Notes: a model not told the origin generated them from the sequence alone. DNA of 64,000 nt from Agrococcus sp. Marseille-P2731 (GCF_900117395.1 NZ_FPEG01000003.1:434001-498000), one strand, 5' to 3'. Positions 27,819 to 36,492 are shown, counted from the first letter of the stretch. Made by a program: numbers and translations.

Positions 27819-28697
27819 ATGGACTTCCTGGCATGGCTCAGCACCGTCGGCGGCGTCTGCACCACGTCGCGGGCCACGGAGCTGATCGCGCAGCGCGAGC
27901 TGCGGGCGCTCAGGGCCCGCGGCGCGCTCTGGGTGCCGCTGCGCGGCTGGACAGCGCTCGGCGGTGTGCACAACGACGTGACGCGGGCGCTCGAGCTCGG
28001 TGGTGTCGTGACCTGCGCGAGCGCGTTCCGCGCTCACGGCCTCTGGACTCCGCATCGCGACCAGGGCCTGCACATCCGCGTGCACCGCGAGACGCACAGC
28101 GCGCGGCTCGCCACGGCCAGGCGCGCCGACGGCGTCCACGTGCATCGACTGCTCGGACGCATCGCGGAGCAGCGCCCCTGGGACGGGATCGACAGCATCC
28201 GCACCTCGCTCGCGGTCGCGACGAGCTGCGTGTCCGCAGTCGATGTGCTGGCTGCCGCGGACGCTGCGCTGCATCTCGGGAAGCTGCGGTCCGAGGACCT
28301 CGCGGAGCTGCGGCGGCAGCTGCCCAAGTCGCGCGGCCGGATCCTCGCCACTGCGACGGGCCTCGCGGGCTCTGGTACCGAGTCGCTCTTCGCTGCCATG
28401 CTGCGCAGGGCCGGCATCCGCTTCGTGCAGCAGCCGGAGCTGCTGCCGGGCGAGTTCTTCGACTTCTTGATCGGCACGTCGCTCGTCGTGGAGATCGACT
28501 CGCTCGCATGGCACGGCTCGCGCGCTCAGATGGCGAACGACCGCCGACGCGACGCGGAGCTCACCGCGCTCGGGTACCGGGTGCTCCGCTTCACCTACGA
28601 GCAGGTGGTGTTCGAGCCGGAGCGCGTGCTGAGGCTCGTGCTCGGTCTCGTGCGGCGTGACGTGCACGAGCGGGGGCTCTTCCCTCCGGAAGCGTGA
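27819..28697 (+). CDS. DUF559 endonuclease-domain protein with AbiEi-like N-terminus
   Basis: 292 aa. The N-terminal third (about 1-100) resembles the winged-helix-plus-domain start of AbiEi-like antitoxins (TTSRATELIAQRELRALRARGALW). The C-terminal third (about 200-285) is a Vsr-like DUF559 domain: GTESLFAAMLRRAGI, then VVEIDSLAWHGSRAQMANDR with acidic catalytic candidates, and YRVLRFTYEQV. The family is common in Microbacteriaceae as a lone gene and its role is not established; defence or DNA repair is inference. No toxin partner is adjacent: the next gene is convergent. Confidence 0.8.
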   Translation: MDFLAWLSTVGGVCTTSRATELIAQRELRALRARGALWVPLRGWTALGGVHNDVTRALELGGVVTCASAFRAHGLWTPHRDQGLHIRVHRETHSARLATARRADGVHVHRLLGRIAEQRPWDGIDSIRTSLAVATSCVSAVDVLAAADAALHLGKLRSEDLAELRRQLPKSRGRILATATGLAGSGTESLFAAMLRRAGIRFVQQPELLPGEFFDFLIGTSLVVEIDSLAWHGSRAQMANDRRRDAELTALGYRVLRFTYEQVVFEPERVLRLVLGLVRRDVHERGLFPPEA

Positions 28698-28713
28698 CCG
28701 CCAACCGCTGGGG

Positions 28714-28748
28714 GCGATCGTCGACCGGATGATCCGGTCGACCATCGC
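28714..28748. terminator. Palindrome between convergent genes
   Basis: Seventeen-base arms 28714-28730 and 28732-28748 are complementary except for one position, centred on CCGGATGATCCGG. It lies between the DUF559 stop and the ccsB stop, so it is probably a bidirectional terminator lacking a T-run. Confidence 0.6.
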
Positions 28749-28819
28749 TCACGCCGGTCGACGGTCGCTGGTGCCGCAGCGCTGCCCTGGCAAGCAGCCG
28801 CACGCCGCGAGCGCGAGGC

Positions 28820-29776
28820 TCAGAGGCCGGAGTAGGCGTGCAGGCCGGCGAAGAACTGGTTCACGATCGTGTAGTTGAACACGATCGCGCTGAAGCCGAT
28901 GATCTGCAGCCACGCCGAGCGCGAGCCGCGCCAGCCGCGCGTCGCGCGAGCGTGCACGTAGCCGGCGTAGATGACCCAGATCACGAAGGTCCAGACCTCC
29001 TTGGTGTCCCAGCCCCAGTAGCGCCCCCAGGCCTGCTCGGCCCAGATCGCACCGGCGATGAGCGTGAAGGTCCAGAAGATGAAGCCGATCACGCCGACCC
29101 GGTAGGCGAGGTCCTCGAGCTGCACAGGCGACGGGAGCGAGCGCAGGAAGCCGTTGTCGCGCCGCTCCTTGATGAGCTGCAGCACGCTGAGGCCGGTGCC
29201 GAGCGCGAGGAAGCCCATCGCGAGCGTCGCCACGAAGACGTGGATCACGAGCCACGGCGACTGCAGCGCCGGCGGCAGCGGCGTCACGCTGACGTAGAAG
29301 TTGACCGTCGCCGCACCCAGGCTCACCGCCGCGAGGCCGCTGATGAAGACGCCGAGGTAGTTCAGGTCCTTCCAGAGCCGCGACAGCACGAAGACGCCGA
29401 CGATCACGGCGACCCCGGTCATCGCGAACTCGTACATGTTCGACCACGGCACGCGCCCGGCGGCGAGCCCGCGCAGGACAGCACCCGCCAGGTGCAGACC
29501 CCACGCGAGCACGATGAGCGTGAAGCCGATGCGCGCGCCCCGACCCGCCTTCGCAGTCGGTGCCACGGCGGATGCGCCGGCACCGTCGGATGCGCCGGCG
29601 CCGACCCGTGCGGTCGGTGCGCCCGCACCCACGAGCTCGCGCACCTCCACCGGCGCCTGCTTGGCCGCCGACCGGCGAGCGACATCGACGGCGTACGCGA
29701 TGAACGCCAGCACGTAGAGGCCCATCGCCGAGTAGATGAGCAGCAGCGAGTAGGAGTCGAGTTCTGCCGTGGTCAC
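28820..29776 (-). CDS. ccsB: Cytochrome c synthase component CcsB/ResC
   Basis: Polytopic haem-handling protein of System II cytochrome c maturation; 318 aa. The tryptophan-rich haem motif WGRYWGWDTKEVWTFVIW (about 241-258) and the histidines of VIHVF, the VHARA region and the early NMYEF are present. A Gly/Ala-rich cytoplasmic insertion (about 50-75) is low complexity. Its GTG overlaps the resB stop (GTGA), so it is translated in step with resB, its partner in the haem-export complex. Confidence 0.93.
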   Translation of the reverse strand: MTTAELDSYSLLLIYSAMGLYVLAFIAYAVDVARRSAAKQAPVEVRELVGAGAPTARVGAGASDGAGASAVAPTAKAGRGARIGFTLIVLAWGLHLAGAVLRGLAAGRVPWSNMYEFAMTGVAVIVGVFVLSRLWKDLNYLGVFISGLAAVSLGAATVNFYVSVTPLPPALQSPWLVIHVFVATLAMGFLALGTGLSVLQLIKERRDNGFLRSLPSPVQLEDLAYRVGVIGFIFWTFTLIAGAIWAEQAWGRYWGWDTKEVWTFVIWVIYAGYVHARATRGWRGSRSAWLQIIGFSAIVFNYTIVNQFFAGLHAYSGL

Positions 29777-31407
29777 GAGTCGATCCTACGCTCGCGCTCG
29801 GCGGTCGGCTCAGCCGCATCCGCCCCGCCGAGCCGCTTCGCGAGGTCGTCCACGGCCCGCTCGAGCGTCGGATCCTCGCCACGGGCGAGACCGGCGAGCT
29901 CGAGCCGGTCGCCGACGGCCTTCACCCACAGCCGTCGCCGCGGGATCAGCAGCGAGCCGAGCAGCGAGCCGACGAGCACCATGGTGATCCAGAACACCGG
30001 CGTCTGCGTGTGGTCGACGTGCACGTCGATCACGCCGTAGCGCCGCACGTCCTCGAAGGTGATCGAGCCGAGCCCGTCGGGCAGCTCGAGCGTCTGGCCC
30101 GGCACCATCGTCAGCGCGCCAGCTTCCGCGTCGCCGCCGGCGAGCGGCGTCATCTCGTCGGTGTCGAGCGTGTACACCGATCGCGGGATCCCGCCGTTGA
30201 GCCCGAGGTCGCCGGTGAACGCCTGCAGCGACAGCACGGGGTTCGCGAGGTCGGGGTAGCCGGAGGCGAGCGCTCCCGTGTCGAGCGGCACCGCCGTCGG
30301 GTAGAAGAAGCCGCGCAGGCCGAGCTGCTGCTCGAGCCCATCCGGCAGCTTGATCACGCCGAGGCTCGTCATCATCGGATCGTCCTGGGCGAGGAACGGG
30401 GTGTACTCGTCGTAGACGACATCGCCCGCGGCGTCGCGCACGGAGATGCGCGGCGCGTAGCCGTTCGAGATCAGGTAGAGGTCGGCGCCAGCGACCGACA
30501 GCGGCTGGTTCACCTTGATCTGCGCCTCGCGCGTCGCGTCGCCCTCCGTCACCGAGACGCTCGCCGTGAAGTCGAGCGGCGCCCCGATCGCGTCGGGGTT
30601 CGAGGTCTCGTAGACGACGTCGAGGTCGTCGAGCTGCACGGCGAACGGCGGCAGCGACGCCTCGTCGAACCACTGCCCGCCGCTGAAGGTGTCGTAGCTC
30701 GAGAGCGAGTTGGCGAAGCCGCGCCCCTCGACCAGCAGCCGCTGCCCGTTGTAGCCGAAGCCCGAGCCGAGGCCGACCACCAGGATCAGGGCGAGCAGCG
30801 AGATGTGGAAGAGCAGGTTGCCGCTCTCGCGCAGGTAGCCGCGCTCGGCCGAGACCGACTCGCCGTATCGCGCCGTGCGGTAGCCGAGCCTGCGCAGCAC
30901 GCCGTCGGCGCGGTCGAGGTCGGATGCGGTGCCCGCCACCGTCTGGAAGCCCACGAGGCGCGACAGCCGGGACGGCGTGCGCGGCGGCTGCGCGCGCATC
31001 GCCTTCCAGTGGTGCGCGAGGCGCGGGATGACGCAGCCGACGAGCGAGGTGAACAGCAGCACGTAGATGGCCGAGAACCACGGGCTCGAGTAGACGTCGT
31101 GGAGCGACAGCGCGTCGTAGAGCCAGACGAGCTCCGGATTGTCGGCCCGCACCTGGATGACGCCGTTCGGATCGCTCGAGCGCTGCGGCACGAGGCTGCC
31201 GGGGATCGCACCGACGGCGAGCAGCAGCAGCAGCACGATCGCCGTGCGCATCGACGTGAGCTGCCGCCACCCGAACCGCAGCCAGCCGCTCAGCCCGAGC
31301 TTCGGCCCGGATCCGGAGCGCTCGGCGGGCACCGGCGAGTCGAAGTGATCGCGCGGGCGCAGCGGATCCGAGGAGCGCTCGGGCGCGGGGCTAGATGACG
31401 GTGACAA
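29773..31407 (-). CDS. resB: Cytochrome c biogenesis protein ResB
   Basis: Membrane partner of CcsB in System II maturation, about 544 aa. QLTSMRTAIVLLLLLAVGAIPGSLVPQR is the conserved first helix region; further helices lie near 90-110, 180-200 and the C-terminus (FWITMVLVGSLLGSLL), with a large extracytoplasmic domain between. The start is a judgement: PLRPRDHFDSP upstream of the first helix is conserved in relatives, so I take TTG at 31407, overlapping the ccdA stop by 17 bases. GTG at 31332 is the next option and would lose that stretch. Confidence 0.88.
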   Translation of the reverse strand: MSPSSSPAPERSSDPLRPRDHFDSPVPAERSGSGPKLGLSGWLRFGWRQLTSMRTAIVLLLLLAVGAIPGSLVPQRSSDPNGVIQVRADNPELVWLYDALSLHDVYSSPWFSAIYVLLFTSLVGCVIPRLAHHWKAMRAQPPRTPSRLSRLVGFQTVAGTASDLDRADGVLRRLGYRTARYGESVSAERGYLRESGNLLFHISLLALILVVGLGSGFGYNGQRLLVEGRGFANSLSSYDTFSGGQWFDEASLPPFAVQLDDLDVVYETSNPDAIGAPLDFTASVSVTEGDATREAQIKVNQPLSVAGADLYLISNGYAPRISVRDAAGDVVYDEYTPFLAQDDPMMTSLGVIKLPDGLEQQLGLRGFFYPTAVPLDTGALASGYPDLANPVLSLQAFTGDLGLNGGIPRSVYTLDTDEMTPLAGGDAEAGALTMVPGQTLELPDGLGSITFEDVRRYGVIDVHVDHTQTPVFWITMVLVGSLLGSLLIPRRRLWVKAVGDRLELAGLARGEDPTLERAVDDLAKRLGGADAAEPTAERERRIDS

Positions 31408-32146
31408 CGGAGGCGATCCATCCCTGGAGCGATTGCATGATGGCGTTCCACGCGCCGGTGACCATGAGCAGGCCGATGGCGACCAGCATGGCACCGCCGG
31501 CGATGTTGACGGCCCGGATGTGCCGGCGCAGCCAGGCGACCGCGCCGCCCGCCCAGCCGAGGCCGAGGGCGATGAGGAGGAACGGGATGCCGAGGCCCAG
31601 CGCGTAGGCGAGGCCCAGGATCGCGCCCTGCCCGGCGCTGCCGGTGGTGACGGTGAGCGCGCTGATCGCGGCGAGGGTCGGCCCGGAGCACGGGGTCCAG
31701 CCCAGGGCGAAGACGACACCGACGACGGGCGCCGCCCACATCCCGCCCGACTTCACCTGCTGCGGCTTCCACACGCGCTGCAGGAACGAGAACTGGCCGA
31801 CGAAGACGAGGCCGAGCGCGATGAGCACGACGCCCAGGATCCGCACGAGGAGGTCGGCGTGCTGCAGCAGGAACGAGCTCGCCGCACCGACCACGGCCGT
31901 GCCGAGCACGAACACGAGGGTGAAGCCGGCGATGAACAGCGAGACGCCCGCGATCAGCCGGCGGCGGCCGCCGTCCTTGCCGCCGACGAGGGAGCCGACG
32001 AGCCCGAGGTAGCCGGGCACGAGCGGCAGGATGCACGGGCTCGCGAAGGAGACGAGGCCGGCGAGCAGCGCGATGGGCACCGAGACGAGCAGCTGCCCGC
32101 TGAGCACCGCGCCCGCGGGGTCGAACGCCGCAGCATCGAAGCTCAC
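31391..32146 (-). CDS. ccdA: Thiol-disulfide electron carrier CcdA
   Basis: Six-TM membrane protein that moves reducing equivalents outward to TlpA/ResA; 251 aa. The paired cysteines are in ASPCILPLVPGYLG (about residue 31) and GWTPCSGPTLA (about residue 157). GTG at 32146 overlaps the tlpA stop (GTGA). With TlpA, ResB and CcsB it forms a complete System II operon. Confidence 0.93.
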   Translation of the reverse strand: MSFDAAAFDPAGAVLSGQLLVSVPIALLAGLVSFASPCILPLVPGYLGLVGSLVGGKDGGRRRLIAGVSLFIAGFTLVFVLGTAVVGAASSFLLQHADLLVRILGVVLIALGLVFVGQFSFLQRVWKPQQVKSGGMWAAPVVGVVFALGWTPCSGPTLAAISALTVTTGSAGQGAILGLAYALGLGIPFLLIALGLGWAGGAVAWLRRHIRAVNIAGGAMLVAIGLLMVTGAWNAIMQSLQGWIASVVTVI

Positions 32147-32754
32147 CGCTCGAGCTCCTCCCTCAGCAGCGTCGAGAGGATGCTGGTGTCGCTCACCGCG
32201 CCGGAGACGCGAGCGGCGACCCGCCCCTCGGCGTCGAGCACGATCGTCGACGGCACCGCGTTCGGGGCGACGATGCCGGTGAACGCGAGCTGCGCCTGCG
32301 CCGATTCGTCGTCGAGGATCGAGGGGTACTCGATGCCGAACTGCTCGTCGAAGGCAGCTGCCTGCGCGGCCCCGTCGCGCACGTTGACGCCGAGGAAGTC
32401 GACCCGGTCGCCGTACTCGGCGTGCAGCTCGGCGAGCACGGGCGCCTCGACGCGGCAGGGCGGGCAGGCGGCGTACCAGAAGTTGACGAGCGTGACGCCG
32501 TCGAGCTCGGCCGAGTCGAAGTCGCCGCCGTCGACGAGCGGGCCGGAGAAGGCCTCCGGTGCGACGCGCTGATCCGGCTCGAACTCCGTCCAGAGCCCGT
32601 CGCCGGCGATGTAGCCGGCGTCGCCGACCTGGCCGGCGACACCGTCGCTCGACGAGCAGCCGGCGAGGGCGAGCCCCGCGACCATCGCGGCCCCGATCGC
32701 GGTGCGCGCGCCGCGCATCCGCCGCCTGCCAGCGCTCATGCGCCCGGCACTCAT
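32143..32754 (-). CDS. TlpA/ResA-like thiol-disulfide lipoprotein
   Basis: Extracytoplasmic thioredoxin that keeps apocytochrome c haem-binding cysteines reduced; 203 aa. Basic N-terminus, hydrophobic segment and lipobox LALAGC (Cys near 33) indicate a lipoprotein. The active site is ACPPCR (about 104-109) within VNFWYAACPPCRVEAPVL. The start ATG at 32754 overlaps the phosphatase stop (ATGA). Confidence 0.92.
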   Translation of the reverse strand: MSAGRMSAGRRRMRGARTAIGAAMVAGLALAGCSSSDGVAGQVGDAGYIAGDGLWTEFEPDQRVAPEAFSGPLVDGGDFDSAELDGVTLVNFWYAACPPCRVEAPVLAELHAEYGDRVDFLGVNVRDGAAQAAAFDEQFGIEYPSILDDESAQAQLAFTGIVAPNAVPSTIVLDAEGRVAARVSGAVSDTSILSTLLREELER

Positions 32755-33404
32755 ACGGCCCCCGTGTCGATCGCATCGACGGCAGCGGCGGGCTCGACGT
32801 AGTCGACCTCGACGAAGCGGCCGTCGACGAGCGCGAAGCTCGTGATCGATGAGAGCTGGCAGCGGCGCGAGCGCGGGTCGTGCCAGAGGCGCTTGCCCGC
32901 GATGCGCAGGTGGGCCATCCAGATGGGCGACTGGTGGCTGACCATCACGATGTCGCCGTCGTCGTCGGATTCGTCGAGCTCTGCCCAGGCATCCTCCATC
33001 GCCGCGATCACGCGCTGCGCGATGGCCGTGTAGGGCTCGCCCCAGGAGGGCCGGAAGGGGTTGCGCAGCAGCGGCCACGATGCCGGGTGCGACAGCGCGC
33101 CGCTCGCCTCGAAGGTCTTGCCCTCGAAGGAGTTCGTGGGCTCGATGATGCGGTGCTCGGTGCGGAGCTCGAGGCCGAAGGCGTCGGCCCACGGCTGGGC
33201 CGACTGCTGCGCGCGCTCGAGCGGGCTCGCGGCGAGGCGCACGACGGAGCGCTCGGCGCCGCCGGTCGCGAGGTGCTCGGCGGCGAGCTGCGCCATGCGG
33301 TGGCCGCGCTCCGAGAGCACGTAGCCCGGCAGGCGGCCGTAGAGCACGCCCTCGGGGTTGTGCACCTCGCCGTGGCGCACGAGATGGAGGCGACGTGCAG
33401 GCAT
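32751..33404 (-). CDS. Histidine phosphatase family protein
   Basis: 217 aa, phosphoglycerate-mutase-like fold. RHGEVHNPEGVLYGRLPGY (catalytic His about 10) and the second catalytic His in VSHQSPIW (about 158) are present. ATG at 33404 follows TACGAT by 7 bases, making this the first gene of the coupled operon with tlpA, ccdA, resB and ccsB. The same arrangement is widespread in actinobacteria, but its contribution to cytochrome c maturation is unknown. Confidence 0.88.
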   Translation of the reverse strand: MPARRLHLVRHGEVHNPEGVLYGRLPGYVLSERGHRMAQLAAEHLATGGAERSVVRLAASPLERAQQSAQPWADAFGLELRTEHRIIEPTNSFEGKTFEASGALSHPASWPLLRNPFRPSWGEPYTAIAQRVIAAMEDAWAELDESDDDGDIVMVSHQSPIWMAHLRIAGKRLWHDPRSRRCQLSSITSFALVDGRFVEVDYVEPAAAVDAIDTGAV

Positions 33405-33474
33405 GGGGGCAATCGTACCGGCGCAGGCTATGTGCGCCGGCGGCGGGCGCGGCAGCGGTCGGCATACTGGGAGC

Positions 33475-33741
33475 ATGCCCCTGCTCGTGCCCGTGCTCAT
33501 CGCGCTCGGCATCGTGCTCGCCGCCGTCATGCTGTGGGTGTGGGCGACGTCGATCGCTCGCGTGCAGCACGGCGGCCGAGTGGCGAGCGGCGCCGGCGCA
33601 GCGGCCGCGCTCGCCATCGGCCTGATGGTGTCGGATGCGTCGCTCGAGTGGGTGGGCTGGGCGCTGCTCGCGGTCGGCGCGGTCGCGCTCGTCGCGGGCT
33701 GGGTCTGGCTCGCGCGGTGGGGGTCGCCCGCGGCTCGGTAG
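33475..33741 (+). CDS. Small two/three-TM membrane protein
   Basis: 88 aa: transmembrane segments at about 4-24, 37-52 and 57-80, joined by short basic turns. ATG at 33475 follows CATACT by 6 bases. Its stop lies inside the promoter box of aspS (TAGGAT at 33739-33744, where TAG is also its stop codon). No family recognised. Confidence 0.65.
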   Translation: MPLLVPVLIALGIVLAAVMLWVWATSIARVQHGGRVASGAGAAAALAIGLMVSDASLEWVGWALLAVGAVALVAGWVWLARWGSPAAR

Positions 33742-33751
33742 GATCGAGCCT

Positions 33752-35059
33752 GTGACTCAGCGGACTCTCATCAAGGACCTCGCATCGCTCCCCGACGGAC
33801 CCGTGGAGGTGGCGGGCTGGGTCGAGACGGTGCGCGACCAGAAGCGCGTGCAGTTCGTGATCCTGCGCGACGAGTCGGGCTCTGCCCAGCTCGTGAACCC
33901 CGTCAACGACGAGACGGCCGACACCGCCGCCTCGATCTCGGCCCTCATGCACGGCTCGTTCGTGTCGGTCGAGGGTGACCTCAAGGCCGATGAGCGCGTC
34001 AAGCTCGGCGGGCTCGAGGTGAAGGTGCGCTCGCTCACCGTCGAGTCGGTGGCGAAGGACTCCCCGATCGCCGAGGACTCGTCGATCGACAAGCGCCTCG
34101 ACTGGCGCTTCCTCGACCTGCGCCGCCCGGAGGCGCAGCTGATCTTCCGCGTGCAGACGACGATCGAGCACGCGATGCGCCAGCACTGGATCGACGAGGG
34201 CTTCATCGAGCTGCACACGCCCAAGCTCATGGCCACGGCCTCCGAGTCGCGCGCCGAGCTCTTCGAGGTGCCCTACTTCGACACCACCGCGTACCTGGCG
34301 CAGTCGCCGCAGCTCTTCAAGCAGATGGCGCAGTCGGCCGGCTTCGGCAAGATCTTCGAGATCGCTCCCGCGTTCCGCGCCGACCCCTCGTTCACGAGCC
34401 GCCACTCGACCGAGTTCACCTCGATCGACAGCGAGATCTCGTGGATCGACTCGCACGAGGACGTCATGCAGCTGCACGAGACGCTGCTGACGAAGGCGAT
34501 CACGGCGGTCGTCGAGCGCCACGGCGACGACCTCAAGCAGCACTTCGACGTCGACCTGCAGGTGCCGACGATCCCCTTCCCTCGCATCACCCACGCGGAG
34601 GTCAAGGCCATCGTCGAGGCGCGCGGCCACACCATCGAGCGCACCGACGGCGACCTCGACCCCGAGGCCGAGCGACAGATCTCGCAGCACGTCAAGGATG
34701 AGCTCGGGCACGACTTCGTCTTCGTGACCGAGTACCCCTCGAGCGTGCGGCCGTTCTACCACCTGCGCCCCGAGGGTCGCGCAGAGGTCACGAACTCCTA
34801 CGACCTGATCTACAACGGCGTCGAGATCTCGACCGGCGCGCAGCGCGAGCACCGGGTCGACGTGCTCGAGGCGCAGATCGTCGAGAAGGGCATGAACCCG
34901 GGTGAGCTCGAGGAGTACCTCGACTTCTTCCGCTACGGCGTGCCCCCGCACGGCGGCTTCGGCATGGGCCTCGCGCGCGTGGTCATGCTCATGCTCGGCC
35001 TCGGCTCGATCCGCGAGACGACCTTCCTCTTCCGCGGCCCGACGCGCCTCACTCCGTAG
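33752..35059 (+). CDS. aspS: Aspartyl-tRNA synthetase, short archaeal/non-discriminating type
   Basis: Charges tRNA-Asp, and in this subtype usually tRNA-Asn as well; 435 aa against about 590 for the usual bacterial enzyme, because the GAD insertion domain is absent. An OB-fold anticodon domain (about 15-105) is followed by the class II core: FLDLRRPEAQLIFR, QSPQLFKQMAQSAGF, HSTEFTSIDSEISWI, and motif 3 GFGMGLARVVMLMLG near the C-terminus. GTG at 33752 follows TAGGAT by 7 bases. If non-discriminating, it requires GatCAB to make Asn-tRNA. Confidence 0.93.
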   Translation: MTQRTLIKDLASLPDGPVEVAGWVETVRDQKRVQFVILRDESGSAQLVNPVNDETADTAASISALMHGSFVSVEGDLKADERVKLGGLEVKVRSLTVESVAKDSPIAEDSSIDKRLDWRFLDLRRPEAQLIFRVQTTIEHAMRQHWIDEGFIELHTPKLMATASESRAELFEVPYFDTTAYLAQSPQLFKQMAQSAGFGKIFEIAPAFRADPSFTSRHSTEFTSIDSEISWIDSHEDVMQLHETLLTKAITAVVERHGDDLKQHFDVDLQVPTIPFPRITHAEVKAIVEARGHTIERTDGDLDPEAERQISQHVKDELGHDFVFVTEYPSSVRPFYHLRPEGRAEVTNSYDLIYNGVEISTGAQREHRVDVLEAQIVEKGMNPGELEEYLDFFRYGVPPHGGFGMGLARVVMLMLGLGSIRETTFLFRGPTRLTP

Positions 35060-35074
35060 CCGCATCCGCCTCGC

Positions 35075-35323
35075 TCAGCCGAGTCGGGCGCGGATGCGGT
35101 CGGCCAGCTTCGCGGGGTCGACGCGCCAGGAGGAGTGGGGCCGGCCGTCGATGAGCACGACGGGGATGTCCTCGGCCCAGCGCTCCTCGAGCGCGGGGTC
35201 GTCGAGGATCGAGACCTCCGTGAGCGTCACCGCGTCGAAGCCCTCGACGACCCGCTCGACGACCGGCCTGGCCTCGTCGCAGAGGTGGCAGCCGGGCTTC
35301 GCGATGAGGGTGATCTCGACCAT
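35075..35323 (-). CDS. Glutaredoxin-like protein
   Basis: 82 aa thioredoxin-fold protein with CHLC at about 12-15 (KPGCHLCDEARPVVERV) and the cis-Pro loop DIPVVLIDG (about 52-60). ATG at 35323 follows TAGGCT by 6 bases. It is convergent with aspS, 15 bases between the stops. It probably handles small-thiol-linked disulfides; partner unknown. Confidence 0.85.
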   Translation of the reverse strand: MVEITLIAKPGCHLCDEARPVVERVVEGFDAVTLTEVSILDDPALEERWAEDIPVVLIDGRPHSSWRVDPAKLADRIRARLG

Positions 35324-35375
35324 GCCGCAAGCCTAGGCGGCGCGCTCGAGCCCGAGCACCCCTCGCCGGACGCGC

Positions 35376-35412
35376 AGAGGCCGGGCGCCTGCTGGTGCAG
35401 GGCCCGGCCTCT
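35376..35412 (-). terminator. Terminator after the bS22 gene
   Basis: Arms AGAGGCCGGGC (35376-35386) and GCCCGGCCTCT (35402-35412) are perfectly complementary with a 15-base loop. It starts nine bases past the bS22 stop, between it and the glutaredoxin promoter. Confidence 0.75.
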
Positions 35413-35420
35413 CGAACCGA

Positions 35421-35519
35421 CTACTTGCGGTTGCGACGCTGGTGGCGCGTCTTGCGAAGCAGCTTGCGGTGCTTCTTCTTCGCCATGCGCTTGCGGCGCT
35501 TCTTGACCACAGAACCCAT
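35421..35519 (-). CDS. Small ribosomal protein bS22 (AURKAIP1/COX24 domain)
   Basis: 32-residue, very basic protein beginning MGSVVKKRRKRMAKKKHRKL and ending in RRNRK, the hallmark of the bS22 protein found near the decoding centre in mycobacterial ribosomes. ATG at 35519 has GAGGA about eight bases upstream. It is a lone gene with its own terminator. Confidence 0.93.
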   Translation of the reverse strand: MGSVVKKRRKRMAKKKHRKLLRKTRHQRRNRK

Positions 35520-35665
35520 TGAGGTTCCTCACTTCCGTTGGAGATTGCTCGTCGACGCTGCGTGATCGCCTTCGCCGGAGGGCGATACGACATCAGCGCA
35601 TTGAAAACGCTCGGGACAGCGTACCGGAATCCGGCTGCGCGCCGCATATCGGGGCGCCGGGCGCC

Positions 35666-36367
35666 TCAGTCGAGGTCAGCGTCGTCGCTCTCGCGGGCCG
35701 GCCGCTCGCCGCGATGGGCACGCTCATCGGCGCCCGGGGCGGTCAGCTCGTCGCGGCCGCGCATCTTGTCTCGCACGCCGTCGAAGCGCTGCGATGCGCG
35801 CGACTGCATCTCGTGCAGGCGGTCCTGCACCTCCTGCACGCGGTCCCGGGCCTCCTGCACGCGGTCCTGCAGATCGTGCACGCCCTCTGCGGCACGACGG
35901 CCGAGGGAGTTGCCGACCGGCGCCGGGTGCTCGACGCTCTCGGTGACCCGCGCGAGCGCCGCCTCGGTCGCGACGCGGGCCTGCTCGGCCGCCTGGCGCG
36001 CCTGATCGGCAGCGGCGCGCAGCGGCGCCTGCACGTTGACCCCGGCCCAGGCGGCGAAGGCGGCAGCGCCGAGGTTCGCCTCCTCCTGGTCGCTGTCCGC
36101 GAAGATGAACGGCATCAGCCAGTCGTCGATCTCGTCGAAGGGCGAGAGCACGATCGAGTAGAAGCGGTGCTGGCCGTCTTCGCGCACCGTCACGAGGCCC
36201 GCGTCGCGCAGCGTGCGCAGGTGCTTCGACACGGTCGGCTGCGGCACGCCCAGCGTGTCGACGATCTGGCTCACGCTGGCCTCGCCCGAGGCGCCGCGAC
36301 GGTCGAGGAGCACGCTGAGGATGTCCCGTCGCGTGCTGTCCGCGATCACGCTGAAGATGTCGGCCAT
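35666..36367 (-). CDS. ArsR-type winged-helix regulator with C-terminal coiled coil
   Basis: 233 aa. Residues 1-85 form an ArsR/SmtB-like winged helix (FSVIADSTRRDILSVLL, recognition helix PQPTVSKHLRTLRDAGLV, wing REDGQHRFYS). The remaining 150 residues are unusual: an Ala-rich helix, then heptads DLQDRVQEARDRVQEVQDRL (about 175-194) predicting a long coiled coil, and a charged tail. No metal-binding cysteines are visible. ATG at 36367 follows CATGCT by 6 bases. It is divergent from the K+ uptake genes and may regulate them, though nothing proves that. Confidence 0.85.
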   Translation of the reverse strand: MADIFSVIADSTRRDILSVLLDRRGASGEASVSQIVDTLGVPQPTVSKHLRTLRDAGLVTVREDGQHRFYSIVLSPFDEIDDWLMPFIFADSDQEEANLGAAAFAAWAGVNVQAPLRAAADQARQAAEQARVATEAALARVTESVEHPAPVGNSLGRRAAEGVHDLQDRVQEARDRVQEVQDRLHEMQSRASQRFDGVRDKMRGRDELTAPGADERAHRGERPARESDDADLD

Positions 36368-36492
36368 GCGCTCAGCATGCCAGCGCGGCGCGGGCGCGAC
36401 AAACCGCGATCCGTGCGTCTTCGGTGGGAAGGACTACGCTTGGCGCGTTCTGCGCCGAGCTGCGGCGCTCGCATCGTCGGGAGGCGCGTCAG

